Positions 1 to 8,363 of a stretch of DNA of 64,000 nt are shown here, one piece after another. The stretch is taken from NCBI GenBank assembly GCA_024680555.1, contig JAILCC010000012.1, positions 40,185 to 104,184 on the forward strand. The letters are read 5' to 3'. The stretch is from a bacterium. Its GTDB lineage: Bacteria; Cyanobacteriota; Vampirovibrionia; Gastranaerophilales; JAILCC01. A program made the position numbers and the translations under genes. Numbering within the stretch: the stretch's first letter is position 1; the number at the start of each line of letters is the position of its first letter. The notes beneath the pieces are model-generated. The model did not search any database. It was not told where the DNA came from and saw only the letters and a list, made by a program, of their open reading frames with translations.

Positions 1-412
1 GTTTAAAGTATATAGCTATTTCTCTTTCGGCGCTTTCAACTGAATCTGAACCATGAACTACGTTACATTCTTTAATTTGGGCATAGTCAAATCGGATTGT
101 TCCCGGAGCTGCTTGCTGAGGGTCTGTTGTTCCCATCATTTTGCGAGAAATATCAATAACATTAACACCCTCTAAAACCATTGCAACAATAGGTCCTTCG
201 GTGATGAAGTTAATCAAATTGTTATAAAAAGGCTTGCCAACGTGTTCGGCATAGTGCTTTTGTGCATGTTCAAGCGTCGGATGGAGAAGTTTCATGCCGA
301 TAATTTTAAAACCTCTTTTTTCAAATCTTGAAATAATATCTCCAACCAATCCTCTGTTAACGGCATCGGGCTTGATTGCCACAAAAGTTCTCTCAAATCT
401 CTCATCAGCCAT
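1..412 (-). CDS. ndk: nucleoside diphosphate kinase (3' end cut by window edge)
   Basis: Translating the minus strand from the ATG at 412 gives a protein starting MADERFERTFVAIKPDAVNR. This is the N-terminus of nucleoside diphosphate kinase, which moves the gamma phosphate of ATP onto other (d)NDPs. The KPDA motif, the RGLVG loop and the NVVHGSDS segment carrying the phospho-accepting histidine are all present. About 137 residues lie in the window and the frame is still open at base 1, so only the last few residues of a protein of about 143-150 aa are missing. An AGGAG ribosome-binding site stands 8-10 nt upstream of the start. The identification is secure. Confidence 0.95.
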   Translation of the reverse strand, partial: MADERFERTFVAIKPDAVNRGLVGDIISRFEKRGFKIIGMKLLHPTLEHAQKHYAEHVGKPFYNNLINFITEGPIVAMVLEGVNVIDISRKMMGTTDPQQAAPGTIRFDYAQIKECNVVHGSDSVESAEREIAIYFK

Positions 413-531
413 AATAAACTTTCTCCTCATCTTTCAGCCTATGTATTTTATTTGTACCATAAAATTTGAAAAAAGACAAAGGAATAACTTGACCGAAAAA
501 TATGTGAATGATAAATTATTTATATCTGAGG

Positions 532-585
532 CGCAAGCCACATACAAATTGAATAATTTTTCCACAAATCCTGTGGGCCTGTGGC
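532..585 (+). repeat. 54-bp direct repeat, copy 1 (includes the tRNA-Met 5' end)
   Basis: Bases 532-585 are identical to 643-696. The second copy runs into the first 11 bases of the tRNA-Met gene, so this copy carries a stub of the tRNA (GGGCCTGTGGC) followed by unrelated sequence. This looks like a partial duplication of the tRNA and its upstream region. No terminal inverted repeats or open frame mark it as a transposon. Confidence 0.85.
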
Positions 586-642
586 ACTCTGCCGAACAAA
601 TAATTGATAATTGTTTGTGAGAGGTAGGTAGCGGAACGCTAC

Positions 643-685
643 CGCAAGCCACATACAAATTGAATAATTTTTCCACAAATCCTGT

Positions 686-696
<11 letters not shown>
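643..696 (+). repeat. 54-bp direct repeat, copy 2 (leads into tRNA-Met)
   Basis: Identical to 532-585, 111 bp further on. Immediately before it lies a 7-bp hairpin, GGTAGCG/CGCTACC at 627-633 and 637-643, which resembles the D-arm sequence of the neighbouring tRNA. The repeat supplies the sequence upstream of the functional tRNA-Met, so any promoter within it would be duplicated too. Confidence 0.85.
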
Positions 697-1042
<346 letters not shown>

Positions 1043-1110
1043 CATGTTTAAATTTTTGAAGAAAATTAATGATGCGTCCATTTTTGACGCAGGGGCAATT
1101 TATTATAATA

Positions 1111-1284
1111 ATGTCTGATACGGTAAATCTTGCCACCGAGCCTTTAGGCGACAAAGGGGAAGCGAAGTCCTTATAATCAGACAAAATAGCTAATGAAGTA
1201 CAGAAAATCGCTGAGCTGTACGGTGAGCAATGTAATTTACATCTCTCAATGAATGGAAGCAGCGTCATTCCATTAGTTAACTAA
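1111..1284 (+). pseudogene. broken small gene with one in-frame TAA
   Basis: From the ATG at 1111 the frame reads 22 protein-like residues (beginning MSDTVNLATEPLGDK), meets TAA at 1177-1179, then continues for 34 more residues (SDKIANEVQKIAELYGE...) to the stop at 1282-1284. Both halves have natural amino-acid composition and lie in one frame, which suggests a small gene lost by a single nonsense mutation. No good ribosome-binding site is present. A TATAAT-like box lies directly before the ATG. The protein family is not recognised, and chance is possible. Confidence 0.35.
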
Positions 1285-1309
1285 AAGCAAGTCATAATAG
1301 GCTGATTTT

Positions 1310-1460
1310 ATTAGACGTTTCGGACGTTACCTAACGGGGGCTTGCAGACTAAAAGAGTGTAGGTTAAAGCATTTTGCCACCTACGTATCTCTCCCATAAT
1401 TTGGCAGCTTCGGATTGCGGTTCCGTTAGCTGCCGACTATGGGTTCTAAAATATAATTTC
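1310..1460 (+). ncRNA. possible structured RNA of unknown class
   Basis: Three clear stems lie in this gene-free stretch. GTAGGT/ACCTAC pairs at 1359-1364 and 1379-1384. A compound hairpin CCCATA...GGCAGCT...CGGA/TCCG...AGCTGCC...TATGGG spans 1393-1443. CTAACGG (1331-1337) is also fully complementary to CCGTTAG (1423-1429), an alternative long-range pairing that would compete with the hairpin. The sequence motifs of SRP RNA, tmRNA, RNase P and the common riboswitches are absent. It could be a 6S-like or regulatory RNA upstream of the PHP gene, or a repeat remnant. Confidence 0.35.
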
Positions 1461-1534
1461 CCTGTACATATCTGAAACAGAATAGAGTTATTATAGCTAG
1501 TACTCAAGACAAGACTTTATAGTAGAATAAAATT

Positions 1535-2374
1535 ATGGCTAGATTTGATTTACATTTACATACAAATAATTCTGACGGTAGCGATTCTGTCCAAGAACTT
1601 GTGCAAAAAATCATAGATAAAAAACTTGAAATAGTTGCACTAAGCGACCACGATACAGTTGCCGGTATTTCTGAAATGCGAAACTGTTTGCCTGACAATA
1701 TAAAATTTATTCCTGCCATAGAATTGACGAGCAAGGCACGTGACATCAAGTGTCATATTTTAGGCTACGGTATTGATGAGGAAAATTCTACCCTTGCTGA
1801 CTTAATTGAAAAGGGCAAAAAACTCCGCAGAATAAAACTGGAAACAAGAATAAATTATTTAAAAAATGTTTGGAATATAGAACTCAGACAAGATGAATTA
1901 GACTGGCTATATTCTAGGAAAAGTGTTGTCAAAACGCATATCGCAAAGCTTATAGTAGACAGAGGCTTGGCAGAAGATAATATAGAAGCAATAAAGAAAT
2001 ACTTGGATGGATGCAAAACAGGCAATACTCGTCTTGATGGCGAAGAAGCAATTGAAACCATAAAAAAGGCTGGCGGAATTGCAGTTTGGGCGCATCCTCT
2101 CGGTGGTGAAGGCGAGGAGCATCTGTCCAAAGATGAATTTCTATCAAGACTGCAAACTATGATTGCCTGTGGAATAAAAGGTTTGGAATGTTTTTATTCG
2201 AGATATTCTGATGCAGAAATATCTTTTTTGAAAGAGTGTGCAAATAAAAACGGTTTGTTCATCACCGGCGGCAGTGATTATCACGGCGGCAACAAAACCG
2301 TGGTATTGGGGCAATTGAATATAAACAATGAACCTGTTGATTCTAAAGAATTAAATATAAAACCTCTAGTATAA
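1535..2374 (+). CDS. PHP-domain metal-dependent phosphoesterase
   Basis: The 279-aa protein opens with the PHP signature DLHLHTNNSDGSDS and carries the further metal-binding motifs SDHDT and AHPLGG, with GGSDYHGG near the C-terminus. This is the YciV/TrpH-like class, of which characterised members remove phosphate from nucleoside 3',5'-bisphosphates or trim RNA 5' ends. All expected His and Asp ligands are visible. The start has little Shine-Dalgarno sequence. It is followed by an 84-bp gap before the next gene and is not obviously in an operon. The family is certain, the substrate is inferred. Confidence 0.9.
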   Translation: MARFDLHLHTNNSDGSDSVQELVQKIIDKKLEIVALSDHDTVAGISEMRNCLPDNIKFIPAIELTSKARDIKCHILGYGIDEENSTLADLIEKGKKLRRIKLETRINYLKNVWNIELRQDELDWLYSRKSVVKTHIAKLIVDRGLAEDNIEAIKKYLDGCKTGNTRLDGEEAIETIKKAGGIAVWAHPLGGEGEEHLSKDEFLSRLQTMIACGIKGLECFYSRYSDAEISFLKECANKNGLFITGGSDYHGGNKTVVLGQLNINNEPVDSKELNIKPLV

Positions 2375-2458
2375 AATTCAAAGAAAGACTTTTATTGCGT
2401 CCATATCTGACGTAATAATGTTTTATGCTGTTAATGTAAGAATAAATGAGGTGATGAT

Positions 2459-2668
2459 ATGGGTAAAGACTTTGCAGAACAAGGAAAAAAGGTGAAAAAC
2501 GCAGAGGATAATGGCAATAATTCTAAAAAAGGCTTAACAGAAGACGAATTAAAAGAACTTTATGAAGATTATTCAAGGGTTTTTGATTATGACCCATCAG
2601 AGGAAGAAGTAAGAAACATGTATTCCGATGAGTTTAACAAAAAATGGGATAACTACTTTAAGAAATAA
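2459..2668 (+). CDS. small acidic hypothetical protein (69 aa)
   Basis: A 69-residue, highly charged, soluble protein: a Lys/Asn-rich N-terminus (about residues 1-25) followed by an acidic, helix-prone region with several Glu, Asp and Tyr. A GAGGTGATG ribosome-binding site precedes the ATG at good spacing, which supports it as a real gene. No family is recognised. An imperfect dyad TGCGTC-N7-GACGTA lies 45-63 bp upstream and resembles one before the broken frame at 1111. Confidence 0.6.
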   Translation: MGKDFAEQGKKVKNAEDNGNNSKKGLTEDELKELYEDYSRVFDYDPSEEEVRNMYSDEFNKKWDNYFKK

Positions 2669-2766
2669 TTAAAATAAAGCCCTATATTTCTACCTGCATT
2701 GCAAAGTATATAGGGCAACGGATTTACTATAATTTACGGCATTTAGATAAGAAAGGATAAACAATT

Positions 2767-3024
2767 ATGATGATATCGCCGCAAGCATATGTTGATGAAC
2801 TTGAAAACGAAACTTATGAAAAACTTATAAAAGAACGAGATAAGTTAATTCGTGATGTAAGATATTTTGAAAAACATCGGGAAGAAATAATGAACAATGA
2901 CACAGAACGTATTTGTCCAAGCCCTGATGTTGTTTACCAAATGAACCTTGAATATTTAGGCGCTTTATGCATGCAAATAAGCAAAAAATTTAATGAAAAG
3001 TATGAACAAGAGGATGAAGAATGA
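2767..3024 (+). CDS. small hypothetical protein (85 aa)
   Basis: An 85-residue soluble protein rich in Glu, Lys and Tyr, probably mostly alpha-helical, with an AAAGGA Shine-Dalgarno sequence 8 nt upstream. It starts MMISPQAYVDELENETYEKL and ends in an acidic tail. The 98-bp gap from the previous small gene makes co-transcription possible. No motif or family is recognised. Its composition and ribosome-binding site argue that it is translated. Confidence 0.6.
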   Translation: MMISPQAYVDELENETYEKLIKERDKLIRDVRYFEKHREEIMNNDTERICPSPDVVYQMNLEYLGALCMQISKKFNEKYEQEDEE

Positions 3025-3033
3025 TAAACATAA

Positions 3034-3216
3034 AATATCTATGTAAAAGATGGGCTAGAAACAGGAGCAAAATAAGGAAGCTTTGAAAGTTGGTACCACC
3101 AAGCCCATAAAACTGGAAAAGCATACCAAAACGCTATTTGTTACCCGTGGAATAGGAGTAAGTATCCTCCAGCTCAGGTTCAATTGCGTACCAGAGATAG
3201 ATGTTATAGAATTTGA
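3034..3216 (+). pseudogene. decayed reading frame between two small genes
   Basis: One frame reads NIYVKDGLETGAK, then TAA at 3073-3075, then 46 residues (GSFESWYHQAHKTGKAYQNA..., ending in TGA at 3214-3216). The second part is rich in Trp, Tyr, His, Arg and Pro in a way unlike random AT-rich DNA, so this is probably the C-terminus of a gene whose 5' part is damaged. It has no start codon or ribosome-binding site of its own. The family is not recognised. Confidence 0.35.
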
Positions 3217-3254
3217 ATAAGGAAGAAAATCATATCAATGAAAGGAGTATTGTT

Positions 3255-3563
3255 ATGGGAAATCCTTTATACAAATTAAAGTGCCAAAATTGTGGATATG
3301 AACAAGATATACTTTGGGGATTTACGCAAGAGGGTAATAGAATAAAGCCATATTATTGTTCTAAGTGTAAAGAGTTTAAATCAATAATTTTTAACGATAA
3401 TCAACCACAAAACTGTGATATATGTGGCTCCATGTTAAATGAACTTCATATAGAATTGTCAAAAGAAAGTTTAACGGTGCCAACAACAGTTACTCCTCAA
3501 GTACATTGTCCTAAATGTAAAAGCGCAAATGTTGAAATATTTTTGTGCGGAGTTTGGGATTAA
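3255..3563 (+). CDS. zinc-ribbon hypothetical protein
   Basis: The ATG at 3255 has AAAGGAG 8 nt upstream and is preferred to a TTG at 3213. The resulting 102-aa protein has four Cys pairs (CQNCGY, CSKCKE, CDICGS, CPKCKS), enough for two zinc ribbons of rubredoxin type. Such proteins are often nucleic-acid or protein-interaction modules, and no catalytic domain is present. It sits just upstream of the S-box riboswitch but stops before it, so it belongs to a separate transcription unit. Confidence 0.65.
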   Translation: MGNPLYKLKCQNCGYEQDILWGFTQEGNRIKPYYCSKCKEFKSIIFNDNQPQNCDICGSMLNELHIELSKESLTVPTTVTPQVHCPKCKSANVEIFLCGVWD

Positions 3564-3634
3564 ATGAACCCTTTTATCCTAAAATCTTCTTGATACTATG
3601 CATCAAATATGCTACTATCATAGAAAAGTTAATA

Positions 3635-3890
3635 GTTAATAACCTATAAAGAGTGTGCGAGGGACAAGCCCGTTGACCACACAGCAACCTGCAGATTTGC
3701 GGTAGAGTGAGTGAGGCAAAGCCGAACGAAACTCGTAAGAGCATTTGTTTTGCGGAGTGAAAAGTTTGCGAAAGCAAATCTTGAAACGAAGAGAAGAACA
3801 ATGCACGCCCGCATAATCAAAAACAGCAAAGGTGCTAAAGCTTGTATGATGGGTTGAAAGCAGTACTCATCATAAACGATGGGTATTTTT
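3635..3890 (+). promoter_or_regulatory. SAM-I (S-box) riboswitch with greatly enlarged P3 arm
   Basis: The S-box core is recognisable in order: AGAG (3650-3653), GAGGGAC..GCCC (3659-3671), TGA (3674-3676), CAGCAACC (3682-3689) and, far downstream, GGTGCTAAA (3831-3839). P2 is closed by GTGTG/CACAC. The P2 loop ACAAG (3664-3668) is exactly complementary to CTTGT (3841-3845) in J3/4. Known S-boxes use CUGG with CCAG there, so the pseudoknot pairing is kept with different bases. P4 is ATGATG/CATCAT (3846-3851, 3868-3873), and P1 can form between 3638-3645 and 3879-3887. P3 begins TGC (3690-3692) and closes GCA (3826-3828) around about 133 nt of extra sequence. Directly after, CTCTTTT can pair with the AAAAGGAG Shine-Dalgarno of the next gene, so translational control is likely. 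Confidence 0.7.
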
Positions 3891-3925
3891 ATTTGTGTAC
3901 TCTTTTAGGTCAAAAGGAGGCACAA

Positions 3926-4684
3926 ATGAACAATGTTTTAATTCACATCCCACATAGTAGTTATCATATTCCACCGGAATACAAAAGCTTGTTTTTTCTG
4001 AAAGGGGATGACCTTTTTCAAGAACAAGTTAAAATGACTGACAGTTATACAAATGAACTGTTTGATATTAGAGGTGTTCAAAAGATTGTTTTTTCAATAA
4101 GCAGGCTTGTTTGTGATGTAGAAAGATTCAGGAATGAAGAAGATGAAGAAATGACCAAGCAGGGAATGTGGGTATGCTATACTCGCACCTCTGACTGCAA
4201 GCCGTTAAAATTTGTGGACTATCCGCACAAACAAGAAATTCTGAAGCTGCATTATGATAAGCACCACTCTTTTTTTGAAAAACTTGTTGAACAAATGCTC
4301 AAAAAGCACAAACAATGTTTGATTATTGATGCGCACTCGTTTTCATCTGCGCCGTTACCGTATGAGCTTCATTCGCAAAATTTTAGACCGGATATTTGTA
4401 TAGGAACAGACAATTTTCACACTCCCCCTATAGTTGCTGAATACCTTTGCGAAAGCTTTTCCAAATTAGGTTATTCGGTGGGGGTAAACAACCCTTTTTG
4501 CGGAACAATTGTTCCTCTCAAGTTTTATGGCAAAGCTAAAAATGTTATGTCAGTGATGTTGGAAATAAACCGTTCGTTATACATGGATGAAAGCACCGGA
4601 GAAAAGAATTTAAGCTTTTTAAAAGTGAAACAGGATATTATGCAGGTATTGACTCTTTGTCCGTTCTTGAAAGTTGAGCCTTAA
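3926..4684 (+). CDS. N-formylglutamate amidohydrolase family protein
   Basis: The chosen ATG has an AAGGAGG site 5 nt upstream and starts MNNVLIHIPHSSYHIPPEYK. An in-frame extension to 3842 would overlap the riboswitch. The 252-aa protein shows the FGase-family landmarks: HIPHSS near the start, DSYTNELFD, SRLVCDVERF, IDAHSFSS and MLEINRSLYM. The family hydrolyses N-formyl-L-glutamate to glutamate and formate in histidine breakdown, but many members have other or unknown amide substrates. No hut genes are nearby. The S-box upstream suggests a link to methionine or SAM supply, an unusual setting for this family. Confidence 0.8.
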   Translation: MNNVLIHIPHSSYHIPPEYKSLFFLKGDDLFQEQVKMTDSYTNELFDIRGVQKIVFSISRLVCDVERFRNEEDEEMTKQGMWVCYTRTSDCKPLKFVDYPHKQEILKLHYDKHHSFFEKLVEQMLKKHKQCLIIDAHSFSSAPLPYELHSQNFRPDICIGTDNFHTPPIVAEYLCESFSKLGYSVGVNNPFCGTIVPLKFYGKAKNVMSVMLEINRSLYMDESTGEKNLSFLKVKQDIMQVLTLCPFLKVEP

Positions 4685-4785
4685 TTTCAAAAAATAAATA
4701 ATATTATTTAGATAATTTCATGGATGTGCAATTTTGGAAAATGTTTTATACTCGATTTAAAGCTTAAAAATCGGGGAGGATAAAA

Positions 4786-5343
4786 ATGAAAGTTGTTGCA
4801 TTCACGGGAGCAGGTATATCAAAATCTGCAGGTATTCCCACTTTTGAAGAAGTCGATGGCTTAAAAGCAAAATTATCGGTAGAATTTAGGGATGAACATC
4901 CGCAGGAATTTGCTGAAGCGTTGAAATCATTAAAGAAAAGTGTAGAAGGAAAAGAACCGACAAAAGCCCATAAGGCGTTGGCATCATTGCCTATACCGAT
5001 TATAACAATGAATGTTGACGGCTTGCACCAAAAAGCAGGTTCAAGGCAGGTGTTTGAAATACACGGTAATTACAAGGATGACAATATTGTTTTATACGGT
5101 GAGAATATTCATTTTAAAGATGAAGTGATTGCCCTTATAATAAAAACTGCCGAGGATGCCAAAAGGAACAATGAAGAAGCGGTATTTCTCATAATCGGCA
5201 CTTCTATGCAAACAACTTTTGCGGTATTTTTAGCTTTGCTTGCAAAACAAAGAGGGATGAACGTTCACTATATAAATGATAATGCCGATGAAGAAGTACC
5301 TATGTTTTTGAATAAATACGTATTTTTACCAACGGTGTTATAA
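4786..5343 (+). CDS. compact Sir2-like NAD-dependent deacylase
   Basis: At 185 aa this is much shorter than a usual sirtuin (about 230-280 aa). It keeps the NAD-binding GAGIS (residues 8-12), the TMNVDGLHQKAG segment (normally TQNID.LH), the catalytic His in HG (93-94) and the GTS motif in the second half. The four zinc-binding cysteines and the small zinc domain are missing. GGGAGG lies 6 nt before the ATG. It may be a minimal deacylase or ADP-ribosyl-metabolite enzyme. The Gln-to-Met change at residue 75 should affect ribose handling, so activity is uncertain. Confidence 0.75.
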   Translation: MKVVAFTGAGISKSAGIPTFEEVDGLKAKLSVEFRDEHPQEFAEALKSLKKSVEGKEPTKAHKALASLPIPIITMNVDGLHQKAGSRQVFEIHGNYKDDNIVLYGENIHFKDEVIALIIKTAEDAKRNNEEAVFLIIGTSMQTTFAVFLALLAKQRGMNVHYINDNADEEVPMFLNKYVFLPTVL

Positions 5344-5415
5344 TATTAGGTGTTCTTCTTCCTAACCTTAAAAGCTACAACTAAAATTAAATTGTTATAA
5401 AAACAGAGGTAAATA

Positions 5416-6045
5416 GTGAAAAAGATTTTATGTTACGGAGATTCAAATACATTCGGATTTAATACGGTTGACGGTACACGATTTGATGAAAAAAACAGAT
5501 GGACTGCGCTTTTGCAGAACAATTTGGGTGCTGATTACGAAGTTATCAACGAGGGTATGTGCGATAGGACAGGTTTTGTTGATAATGACAAAGGGGCTTT
5601 GTATTCAGCACAAAGGCATTTTCCCGAAATAATAACCCAAATAAAAGATGTTGATATTCTTATTCTTGCAATAGGCACAAATGACCTGCAATTCAAATAT
5701 AATATAACTTTTGACCAAATTGAAAACGGTTTGGAAAGTCTGATAGTTATGGCAATAAACAATGTCAAAAAAATTATTATTGTTCCCCCTGTCGTATTAA
5801 GCGAGGATGTTTTAAAAGGATTTTTTAAATTTCAGTTTGATGAAACAAGTATTTCCAAATCCCAAAAAACGGAAAAAATATACAATAAAGTTGCTCAAAG
5901 GTACAATTGTGAGATTTTTGACATAAATAACTTTGTAAAACCATCATCAGCAGACGGTTTGCACTACGACGAAAACGGACATAAGATTATTGCGGAGAAA
6001 CTTAGCGATTATATCAAAAACTCGGTTTTGGCAGCTCAAATATAA
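5416..6045 (+). CDS. SGNH/GDSL-family hydrolase
   Basis: Starts at GTG with an AGAGGT site 6 nt upstream. The 209-aa protein shows block I YGDSN (catalytic Ser10), the oxyanion-hole Asn in GTND and block V DGLHYDENGH, which supplies the catalytic Asp and His. There is no signal peptide, so it is probably cytoplasmic. Characterised relatives are esterases, lysophospholipases or carbohydrate acetylesterases, and the substrate cannot be read from sequence. It ends directly against the convergent radical SAM gene with no gap. Confidence 0.85.
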   Translation: MKKILCYGDSNTFGFNTVDGTRFDEKNRWTALLQNNLGADYEVINEGMCDRTGFVDNDKGALYSAQRHFPEIITQIKDVDILILAIGTNDLQFKYNITFDQIENGLESLIVMAINNVKKIIIVPPVVLSEDVLKGFFKFQFDETSISKSQKTEKIYNKVAQRYNCEIFDINNFVKPSSADGLHYDENGHKIIAEKLSDYIKNSVLAAQI

Positions 6046-7011
6046 TTAAGCTTTTGGGCTTTTTTCTGCCCCCAAATTGCTCGTATATCCCGCAACGACA
6101 TAATAGTTTTGGTGAAAACTTCCGTCGGTATAGTAGTTATTTGCATTTATTGTATTTGTACCCAAATCCCACAGAACGACCTCTTTCCCATTTATCCTGT
6201 ATATCGGGCAGTTTTTAAAACTTTTTACATATTCAAATTTTTTTGTTATATCTTCACTCAAATTTTTAAATGCTTGAATATCTTTTGCATATTTCAGCTT
6301 AAAATCTGCCGTTTCGGCGTATATAGAACGAAGTTGAATGTATTTGATATTGTCAAATTTCGACAAATATTTAATCATATCGTAAATTTCGCCGACATTG
6401 TATCTGTTTACAACAATCGTTGCCCGCACGTTATCACCGCTGTTTGGAATGATGTTATCCCAGTCGGGTATTTTTGCTACACCTGTAATTTTCTTGTTGG
6501 TTTCGGGGTTTAAACTTTGGAGAGAATACGATACTGTTCCGTTTAAAGATTTTAAAATCTCACTTTGTTTTGTCAAATCGAAATAGCCGTTCGTCCTTAT
6601 TCCGACAACAAAGCCCGACTCTTTCAAGTATTCAATAAGTTCGTGCAAATATTTATACGTTGACGGATCGGTATTTGAACCGGTCAGATAGAGCTTTTTA
6701 ATGTTCTGCTTTTTTGTTATGGCTAAAAACTCTTCAAAGTTTTGCCATTGTGAAAAGTGCTTACCCATATTGGAGTCTAAATTTATGTTTTTGCCCTTTT
6801 GCCGAGCAATTTTTTCCAGCTCTTTTCCTACGCAGAAAAAGCAATTCAAGTTGCATTTCCCGAGCATATTGATATCCGCAAAGGATGGTGCTTCTTTTAT
6901 TCTGACCTCTGTGTCTCTTTCGGGTTTGAGTGCGTTACTTTGAAATGTCGGATAATTGTTTGCGTATGCTTTTGGGGTTATATAACCACTGAAACTTTTT
7001 ATAATCATCAT
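6046..7011 (-). CDS. radical SAM protein
   Basis: A 321-aa protein with the radical SAM cluster motif CNLNCFFC (Cys53, Cys57, Cys60). The usual CxxxCxxC places it in the superfamily that cleaves S-adenosylmethionine to make a 5'-deoxyadenosyl radical. Later TM-barrel features are present (LYLTGSNTDPS, GIRTNGY, LQLRSIY-like strand). No second iron-sulfur (SPASM) cysteine cluster is obvious at the C-terminus. No peptide substrate gene is adjacent. Two consecutive ATGs (7011 and 7008) could start it. The reaction is unknown, though an S-box controlled gene lies 1.4 kb away. Confidence 0.85.
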   Translation of the reverse strand: MMIIKSFSGYITPKAYANNYPTFQSNALKPERDTEVRIKEAPSFADINMLGKCNLNCFFCVGKELEKIARQKGKNINLDSNMGKHFSQWQNFEEFLAITKKQNIKKLYLTGSNTDPSTYKYLHELIEYLKESGFVVGIRTNGYFDLTKQSEILKSLNGTVSYSLQSLNPETNKKITGVAKIPDWDNIIPNSGDNVRATIVVNRYNVGEIYDMIKYLSKFDNIKYIQLRSIYAETADFKLKYAKDIQAFKNLSEDITKKFEYVKSFKNCPIYRINGKEVVLWDLGTNTINANNYYTDGSFHQNYYVVAGYTSNLGAEKSPKA

Positions 7012-7221
7012 CTTTTTCTTTGTTAGTCCTGCATATAGAAAGTCTGAGCATAAAAAATTTTGTTATTTGATGCAACAAAGGCAGCCCATATTTATAATTC
7101 GGGAACGGATAAATATTTTATCTGTAATATTCTTGAACTTATGGGATAATTGTTGTACCATCTGTTTATGGAAGAAGATAAAACGGTTTTCTTTCAAAGA
7201 GAGCTTAAAACAGGGGAAGAA

Positions 7222-8355
7222 ATGGAAAAAGTAAAAAGGAATGTCTTATTAAATCCGGGGCCTGCCACAACAACCGATACAGTGAAATTTGCGCAGGTTG
7301 TTCCCGATATTTGCCCGAGAGAGGTAGAGTTTGCTTCTTTAATGAAAGGACTAAGACTGGACTTATTAAAGACGGTTAATGCAAATCCAAACAAATATAC
7401 TTCAGTTTTGTTTTGCGGTTCTGGTACGATAAATATTGATATCTGTTTAAACTCTCTGCTCCCTGCGGATAAGAAAGTTCTCGTTGTAAATAACGGAGCA
7501 TACAGTTCACGTGCGGTCGAGGTTTGTGAATATTATGGCTTGCCGCATATAGATTTGAAATTTTCCGTTGATGAGCTTCCAGATTTGGATTTAGTTGAAA
7601 AGACGTTAAAAGAAAATAATGATATAGCGCTTGTCTATACAACTCACAATGAAACAGGAACAGGAATACTCAATCCTATTCGGGAAATTGGTGCTCTTGC
7701 GCATAAATATGGTGCGATTTTTGTTGTTGATACGACTTCGACACTTGCTATGCGCCCGATTGATATAGAAAAAGATAATATAGATTTTTGTATGGCATCT
7801 GCCCAAAAGGGTTTGCAGGCTATGGCGGGTTTGTCCTTTATAATCGGAAATGAAGAAATCATTAAAAAATCAAAAGAGTATCCCAAGCGCTCATATTATT
7901 GCAACTTGTACTTGCAGTATGAATATTTTGAAAAGACAGGACAAATGCACTTTACCCCTCCCGTTCAAACGATTTATGCAACAATTCAAGCACTGAAAGA
8001 ATACCTTCAAGAGGGCGAAGAAGCCAAGTGGGCAAGGCATACAAGAGTATTTAATGCAATTCATAAGGGTTTGGCGGAATTGGGATTTAAAAATGTAATT
8101 AAAAAAGAATGGCAAGCAGGGCTTGTTGTTTCCGCTATTTATCCCGATGATGAAAATTGGGATTTTGAAAAAGTTCACGATTATTGTTATGAAAGAGGCT
8201 TTACTATTTATCCCGGGAAAATTTCCACAACAAATACTTTTAGACTATGTGCTCTTGGTGCAATAGACGAAAAAGATGTTGAAGATTTCTTTGCGGTTTT
8301 TAGAGAAGCGCTGAATAAATACAATATTGCAATACCTATAAGGTACAACAAATAG
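7222..8355 (+). CDS. phnW: 2-aminoethylphosphonate--pyruvate transaminase
   Basis: The start at 7222 (GGGGAAG upstream) gives a 377-aa protein opening MEKVKRNVLLNPGPATTTDTVK, matching the LLxPGP start of PhnW. Upstream in-frame ATGs would add an unrelated tail. It is a PLP fold-type I aminotransferase, with GSGT phosphate-binding loop and the Schiff-base Lys196 in SAQKGLQ. In synthesis it runs from phosphonoacetaldehyde to 2-aminoethylphosphonate, with alanine as likely donor. It is the first of four tightly spaced genes (8-9 bp gaps, then an overlap) and so probably the last enzymatic step before activation. Confidence 0.88.
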   Translation: MEKVKRNVLLNPGPATTTDTVKFAQVVPDICPREVEFASLMKGLRLDLLKTVNANPNKYTSVLFCGSGTINIDICLNSLLPADKKVLVVNNGAYSSRAVEVCEYYGLPHIDLKFSVDELPDLDLVEKTLKENNDIALVYTTHNETGTGILNPIREIGALAHKYGAIFVVDTTSTLAMRPIDIEKDNIDFCMASAQKGLQAMAGLSFIIGNEEIIKKSKEYPKRSYYCNLYLQYEYFEKTGQMHFTPPVQTIYATIQALKEYLQEGEEAKWARHTRVFNAIHKGLAELGFKNVIKKEWQAGLVVSAIYPDDENWDFEKVHDYCYERGFTIYPGKISTTNTFRLCALGAIDEKDVEDFFAVFREALNKYNIAIPIRYNK

Positions 8356-8363
8356 GAGTCAAA

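Noticed and set aside
1310..1460. tmRNA, RNase P RNA or SRP RNA
   Set aside because: None of the invariant motifs (for example GGAAGGAAGCA of SRP RNA or GAGGAAAGTCC of RNase P RNA) is present.
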